Part shown: one piece after another, positions 59,792 to 64,000 of the stretch
Position numbering within the stretch: the stretch's first letter is position 1
How the letters are laid out: each line of letters starts with the position of its first letter
NCBI GenBank assembly: GCA_051984675.1
Contig: JBPYFK010000008.1
Location: 1-64,000 of the forward strand
Source of the DNA: JBPYFK01 sp051984675
GTDB taxonomy: Bacteria; Actinomycetota; Actinomycetes; Mycobacteriales; Pseudonocardiaceae
Direction: 5' to 3'
DNA: 64,000 bases
Made by a program: the position numbers and the translations under genes
Notes under the pieces: generated by a model
Told to the model about the DNA's origin: nothing
The model's database searches: none
What the model saw: only the letters and a program-made list of their open reading frames with translations

Positions 59792-60742
59792 ATGGCCAGA
59801 GCGCAGTTCGAAACCGAGACATCGACCGCCGGGGAGTTCGTCCGGCAGCGCAACCGCTTCACCCACCGGATCACGGCGGACGGTTCGAGCGGGTGGCCGG
59901 CGGAACCGGGCAGGTACCGGCTCGTGGTCAGCCTGGCCTGCCCATGGGCGCATCGCTCGGTGATCGTCCGGCGGCTGCTGGGGTTGGACACGGTCCTGCC
60001 GATGGGGGTGGTCGACCCGATCCGGGACGACCGGGGCTGGCGGTTCACCCTGGACGAGGGAGGCCGGGACCCGCAGCTGGGAATCGAGTTCCTGTCCGAG
60101 GCGTACCTGGCCACCGACCCGGAATTCACCGGGCGGTACACGGTTCCCGCGGTGATCGACATCCCGACTGGGAAGGTCGTCACCAACGACTACCCGCGGA
60201 TCACTCTGGATCTGTCCACCGAGTGGTCGGCCTTTCACCGCGCCGGTGCGCCGGAGCTGTATCCCGAGCGGCTGCGCGACGAGATCGACGAGATCAACGC
60301 GCTGGTCTACGCGGACGTCAACAACGGCGTGTACCGCTGCGGGTTCGCGACCACCCAGCGGGCCTACGAGCAGGCGTTCGAGCGGCTGTTCACCCGGTTG
60401 GACTGGTTGTCCGAGCGGTTGGCCGGCCAGCGCTACCTCGCCGGGGACGCCATCACCGAGGCGGACATCCGACTGTTCACCACGCTCGTGCGCTTCGACG
60501 CCGTGTACCACGGGCACTTCAAGTGCAACCGGCACAAGCTGACCGAGATGCCGGTGCTGTGGGCGTACGCACGCGACCTGTTCCAGACGCCGGGATTCGG
60601 GGACACGGTCAACTTCGACCACATCAAACGGCACTATTACGGGACACACCCGCACATCAACCCGACCGGCATCGTGCCCGCCGGGCCGGACCTGTCTGTC
60701 TGGACCACCCCACACGGCCGCGACGAGCTGGGTGGCCGGTGA
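59792..60742 (+). CDS. Glutathionyl-hydroquinone reductase-like (ECM4/YqjG) protein
   Basis: A 316-aa Xi-class GST. The active-site Cys is in SLACPWAHRS (CPWA motif) and the helical C-terminal domain has INALVYADVNNGVYRCGFATTQRAYE. These enzymes reduce glutathionyl-quinone conjugates. Most actinomycetes use mycothiol instead of glutathione, so the real thiol substrate here may be different. The ATG at 59792 gives the family's length and start (MARAQFETE). Confidence 0.9.
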   Translation: MARAQFETETSTAGEFVRQRNRFTHRITADGSSGWPAEPGRYRLVVSLACPWAHRSVIVRRLLGLDTVLPMGVVDPIRDDRGWRFTLDEGGRDPQLGIEFLSEAYLATDPEFTGRYTVPAVIDIPTGKVVTNDYPRITLDLSTEWSAFHRAGAPELYPERLRDEIDEINALVYADVNNGVYRCGFATTQRAYEQAFERLFTRLDWLSERLAGQRYLAGDAITEADIRLFTTLVRFDAVYHGHFKCNRHKLTEMPVLWAYARDLFQTPGFGDTVNFDHIKRHYYGTHPHINPTGIVPAGPDLSVWTTPHGRDELGGR

Positions 60743-60779
60743 CGACCTCGCGTGCCGTCGTCACCGGCCAGCCGTGGCG

Positions 60780-61634
60780 TCAGTCGAAGCAGTGCTCCGG
60801 CGCGGGGAAGCTGCCGTGCCGCACGTCCTCGGCGAAGCGGCTCGCGGCTCCCGCCAGCTCGGTGCCGATTTCCGCGTACCGCTTGACGAACCGGGGCGTC
60901 CGGCCGGTGTTGAGCCCGGCCATGTCCTGCCAGACCAGCACCTGCGCGTCGCAGTCCGGGCCGGCGCCGATGCCCACGGTCGGGATGTGCAGCTCGGAGG
61001 TCACGCTCTTGGCCACCGTCGCCGGGACCATCTCCAGCACCACCGCGAAAGCACCCGCTTCCTGAAGCGCGAGCGCGTCCGCGGTGAGCGCCTCCGCGCC
61101 CTCACCGCGCCCTTGCACGCGGTAGCCACCCAGGCTGTGCTCACTCTGAGGCGTGAAGCCGAGGTGGCCCATGACCGGGATTCCGGCCGACACCAGCGCT
61201 TCGACCTGGGCGAAGTAGCGGCGGCCACCCTCCAGCTTGACGGCGTGCGCGTGGCCCTCCTTCATGAACCGCACGGCGGTATCGAGCGCCTGTTCGGGAG
61301 ACGACTGGTACGAGCCGAACGGCAGGTCGGCCACGACCAGCGCGTGCCGCGCAGACCGGCTGACCGCGCGGACCAGCGGCAACAGCTCGTCCACGGTGAC
61401 CGGCAGGGACGACTCATAGCCGTAAACGGTGTTCGCCGCGGAGTCGCCGACCAGCAGCACGGGAATGCCGGCTTCGTCGAAGATGCGTGCGCTGTACGTG
61501 TCGTACGCGGTGAGCATCGGCCAGGGCTCGCCGCGGTGCTTGAGTTCTTGCAGGTGGTGGACACGCACCCGGCGCTTGGGTGCGTTCGTGCCGTAAGGCG
61601 CGGCCGTTTCACCGGCAGGGGTAGCAGTCATCAT
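60780..61634 (-). CDS. panB: Ketopantoate hydroxymethyltransferase
   Basis: A 284-aa PanB. LTAYDTYSARIFDEAGIPVLLVGDSAANTVYGYE (locator) holds the substrate and Mg2+ ligands; VADLPFGSYQSS, GHLGFTPQSEHSLGG and VLEMVPATVA (catalytic Glu) follow. It transfers a hydroxymethyl group from methylene-THF to 2-ketoisovalerate, the first step of pantothenate synthesis. AAAGGACGG precedes the ATG. In mycobacteria panB is next to the caeA-type hydrolase, as is nearly the case here. Confidence 0.95.
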   Translation of the reverse strand: MMTATPAGETAAPYGTNAPKRRVRVHHLQELKHRGEPWPMLTAYDTYSARIFDEAGIPVLLVGDSAANTVYGYESSLPVTVDELLPLVRAVSRSARHALVVADLPFGSYQSSPEQALDTAVRFMKEGHAHAVKLEGGRRYFAQVEALVSAGIPVMGHLGFTPQSEHSLGGYRVQGRGEGAEALTADALALQEAGAFAVVLEMVPATVAKSVTSELHIPTVGIGAGPDCDAQVLVWQDMAGLNTGRTPRFVKRYAEIGTELAGAASRFAEDVRHGSFPAPEHCFD

Positions 61635-61893
61635 TGACCGTCCTTTCCTCGAAGCCCGCCGAAGCGGGTCCCCGGGCATTGCGGATCGCTACGCACAGCA
61701 GCGTGCCACGCGGAGGCCAAGGACGGGACGGAAGCGGACCGATCTCACATCGGGCACGTCGTACCCGACAAATCGATGGAACGTTCACGCGTCTCGCGCG
61801 TCTCACGGTGTGGGGAGGGTGCGGCAGGGCCGTTCCGCGTGTTCTGGGGGTGCGCGCGGAACGTCCCTCACCGCTTCCTGAACGCACGTTCCC

Positions 61894-63684
61894 CTACGGG
61901 CGGAGCTCCCGCCACCGGTTCGTGATCGGCAGCCGGCGGTCCCGTCCGAACGCCTTGAAAGTGATCTTGCTGCCCGGCGGGTACTGGCGGCGCTTGTACT
62001 CGGCGCGGTCCACCAGTTGCAGGATGCGTTCCACGAGCTCGGCGTCGAAACCGTCCGCGATCAGGTCGGCGTAGCCCCGGTCGCCTTCGACGTAGCCGTC
62101 CAGGACGGCGTCGAGGATGTCGTACGGCGGCAACGAGTCGGTGTCGACCTGGTCCGGGCGAAGCTCCGCCGACGGTTCCTTGGTGATCGAGTTCGGCGGG
62201 ATCGGCGGCACCTCGCCGCGCTTCTCGGCCTCGTTGTTGCGCCACCTCGCCAGCCGCCACACCAGCGTCTTCGGCACGTCCTTGATCGGCGCGAAGCCGC
62301 CGACGGCGTCGCCGTAGATCGTGGAGTAGCCCACTGCCAGCTCGGACTTGTTCCCGGTGGCCAGCACCAGGTGTCCCTCCTGGTTGGACAGCGCCATCAG
62401 GGTCATGCCCCGGCACCGGGACTGGATGTTCTCCTCGGCGAGGCCGGTCAGCCCGAGCTGGTCGACGAACGTCGCGACCATGTTCTCGATCGGTTCCACG
62501 CGATAGCGCATCCCGGTCCGCTCAACCAGGTCGTCGGCGTCCGAACGGGAGTGTGCCGACGAGTACTTGGACGGCAGCGAGACGCCGTTGACCGCGTCCG
62601 CACCGAGGGCGTCGACCGCGAGTGCCGCCACCAGGGCCGAGTCGATGCCACCGGAGACACCGAGCATGACCGAGCCGAACCCGTTCTTGTGCACGTAGTC
62701 GCGCAGGCCGGTCACCAGTGCCGACCACACCGCGGCCTCATCGGAGAGCGCCTCGCCGGCGGGTTCGCGGGGAAGCGGCTCGTAGGGCGGCAGCGGATCG
62801 GGGTGCAAGGTGATCCGGTTCACATTGAACGCCGGCAGCGGCGGCGTGTGGAACGCCTGTGCCGCATCCCCGATGACGGGGTTCTCCGCCCCGGACACCT
62901 CCGGCTCGATGGTCGTGCGCGTGTGTCCACCCGCGACTAGGTCCAAGTCCACCAGCATCAGGTGCTCGGTGAACTGCGGGGCACGGGCCAGGACCTGACC
63001 GTCCGGGGTGGCCACCATGGAGTCACCGTCGAAGACCAGCTCGTCCTGCCCGCCCACGAGGTTGACGTAGGCCATCGGAGCCCGGGCCTCCGCAGCCCGG
63101 CGGGTCACCAGCGGGGTGCGCTGGTCCTCCTTGGACAGTTCGTACGGCGAGGCGTTGATCACCACAACGAGGTCCACACCGACATGGCCCAGTGCGGACA
63201 CCGGCCCGCCGTTCTGCCAGATGTCTTCGCATATGACGACGCCGACGTCCAGACCGTGCAGCCGGGCGATCGGCAGATCGTTGCCGGGGGCGAAATAGCG
63301 AGCCTCGTCGAACACGCCGTAGTTCGGCAGGTAGTGCTTGTCGTAGGTCGCGACGACCTCACCCCGGTACAGCAACGACGCGGCGTTGCGAATGCCCTCG
63401 TCGTCGCGGTCCAGGTGCCCGACGATGACCAGGGTGTCGGCACACCCGGCCTCGCCCAACCGGCCCGCGAGCAACTCCATTTCGGACCGGTTGGCCGCTG
63501 CGAACGACTTGCGCAGGGCCAGGTCCTCCACCGGGTAGCCAGCCAGGACCGTCTCCGGGAACGCGACCAGGTGGGCGCCTTCCCGCACGGCCTTCTTCGT
63601 CCATTCCAGGATCATCGCGCTGTTGCCGGCGATGTCCCCGACACAGGCATTGACCTGTCCGAGAGCGATACGCAACTGCGGCAT
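61894..63684 (-). CDS. nadE: Glutamine-dependent NAD synthetase
   Basis: A 596-aa NadE. The N-terminal glutaminase (nitrilase fold) has the Glu of FPETVLAGYP, the Lys of DKHYLPNYGVFDE and the Cys of VVICEDIW. The C-terminal synthetase has the P-loop GVSGGIDSALVAAL, and TGNKSELAVGYSTIYGD. It amidates nicotinic-acid adenine dinucleotide to NAD. ATG at 63684 begins the nitrilase domain; the frame is open 60 codons further without conservation. Confidence 0.95.
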   Translation of the reverse strand: MPQLRIALGQVNACVGDIAGNSAMILEWTKKAVREGAHLVAFPETVLAGYPVEDLALRKSFAAANRSEMELLAGRLGEAGCADTLVIVGHLDRDDEGIRNAASLLYRGEVVATYDKHYLPNYGVFDEARYFAPGNDLPIARLHGLDVGVVICEDIWQNGGPVSALGHVGVDLVVVINASPYELSKEDQRTPLVTRRAAEARAPMAYVNLVGGQDELVFDGDSMVATPDGQVLARAPQFTEHLMLVDLDLVAGGHTRTTIEPEVSGAENPVIGDAAQAFHTPPLPAFNVNRITLHPDPLPPYEPLPREPAGEALSDEAAVWSALVTGLRDYVHKNGFGSVMLGVSGGIDSALVAALAVDALGADAVNGVSLPSKYSSAHSRSDADDLVERTGMRYRVEPIENMVATFVDQLGLTGLAEENIQSRCRGMTLMALSNQEGHLVLATGNKSELAVGYSTIYGDAVGGFAPIKDVPKTLVWRLARWRNNEAEKRGEVPPIPPNSITKEPSAELRPDQVDTDSLPPYDILDAVLDGYVEGDRGYADLIADGFDAELVERILQLVDRAEYKRRQYPPGSKITFKAFGRDRRLPITNRWRELRP

Positions 63685-63791
63685 GCTGACATCTTCGCGC
63701 AAGGGGGAAGCGCGTGTGCGACACCCGGGTAAGTCGCAGCTCCGGCAGGGTCGGGCAGCAGCGCGGCCGTCGCGCATGTCACGATCACTGC

Positions 63792-64000
63792 GTGATACGT
63801 GCACTGGCCGTGATCGGGTCCATCGTCGCTCTGGTGGGTGTTGCGGCATGCACGCCCCAGTCACAGCAGCCGCTCCAGCCCCATGTGGAGCATCACGGTC
63901 CAGTGGGGCCGGTCCCCGCCGGGCTGGACCGGTTCTACGGGCAGGATCTGCGCTGGGAGCCGTGCCCCAACTACGCGACCACCACAGAGGACCGCGCGGC
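63792..64000 (+). CDS. Secreted TAP-family alpha/beta hydrolase, N-terminal part (cut by window edge)
   Basis: Starts at GTG 63792 and runs off the end (about 69 residues seen). The signal peptide ends in a lipobox (VGVAAC), then LDRFYGQDLRWEPCPNY, which is the start of SlpD/SlpE/CaeA (Hip1)-like tripeptidyl-peptidase hydrolases. A similar gene stands beside panB in mycobacteria. Catalytic residues are outside the window. Confidence 0.75.
   Translation, partial: MIRALAVIGSIVALVGVAACTPQSQQPLQPHVEHHGPVGPVPAGLDRFYGQDLRWEPCPNYATTTEDRA

Noticed and set aside
1..64000. tRNA genes, insertion sequences, integrase or att sites
   Set aside because: No tRNA T-loop with matching acceptor stem, transposase motif, terminal inverted repeat or recombinase was found by eye on either strand.

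Overview
The window looks like chromosomal DNA from a high-GC actinomycete, most likely a Pseudonocardiales-type genus such as Saccharopolyspora or Amycolatopsis. The genus is a guess; the class is secure. Support comes from the many GTG starts, ATGA-overlapping operons, two DUF574-type methyltransferases, an F420-linked reductase, a DtxR/IdeR-style iron box and a 36-45 kb block that resembles the cobD-SURF1-ptpA-cobC-Nif3-Zn ribbon-RNase H/CobC neighbourhood of mycobacteria.

1-14.9 kb: end of a sensor kinase; a TetR regulator divergent from a P450/PIG-L deacetylase pair, with two copies of a palindromic operator between them; a SAM methyltransferase; an NCS2 nucleobase permease with a candidate operator; a lipoprotein L,D-transpeptidase; SixA phosphatase; a DUF429 protein; a haloalkane dehalogenase; a group of small secreted proteins, one with a decayed paralogue; a DUF3048 protein; a PEP-mutase-family enzyme.

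14.9-24.4 kb: a seven-gene minus-strand operon whose products match the Staphylococcus aureus staphyloferrin B enzymes one for one and in the same order, sbnA-B-C-E-F-G-H. The exporter sbnD and the regulator sbnI are absent. A near-perfect iron box lies just upstream of sbnA, so iron-repressed production of a carboxylate siderophore is expected. SbnA and SbnB should make L-2,3-diaminopropionate and 2-oxoglutarate, SbnG citrate, SbnH should decarboxylate the citryl intermediate, and SbnE, SbnF and SbnC should do the three condensations.

24.5-37.8 kb: a VOC protein, a secreted protein, an AIM24-type protein and a nitronate monooxygenase-like protein, then a complete four-gene Wadjet (jetABCD) anti-plasmid system in the DUF2397/DUF2398/SMC-like/DUF2399 form. 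cobD (cbiB) is divergent from it, followed by a frameshifted vapC toxin relic.

37.8-46.6 kb: SURF1, fructosamine kinase-like and low-molecular-weight tyrosine phosphatase genes; then a tightly overlapping plus-strand operon (CobC-like aminotransferase, Nif3-like, Zn-ribbon, RNase H/CobC phosphatase fusion, 2'-5' RNA ligase); mdh; and the RNase P RNA gene rnpB.

46.9-56.8 kb: a second DUF574-type methyltransferase and a type IV secretion-like cluster: small membrane protein, PrgI/VirB3-like, VirB4-like ATPase, polytopic VirB6/TrbL-like protein, single-pass VirB8/TcpC-like protein, transglycosylase/NlpC-P60 hydrolase and an accessory protein. No coupling protein or relaxase lies beside it.

56.9-64 kb: RNase II-family nuclease, F420-dependent NADP reductase, DUF4326, glutathionyl-hydroquinone reductase-like, panB, glutamine-dependent NAD synthetase, and the start of a secreted TAP-family hydrolase. 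Across the window, short tandem repeats recur: 12, 15 or 18 bp in coding sequence, mostly 13-16 bp outside it.
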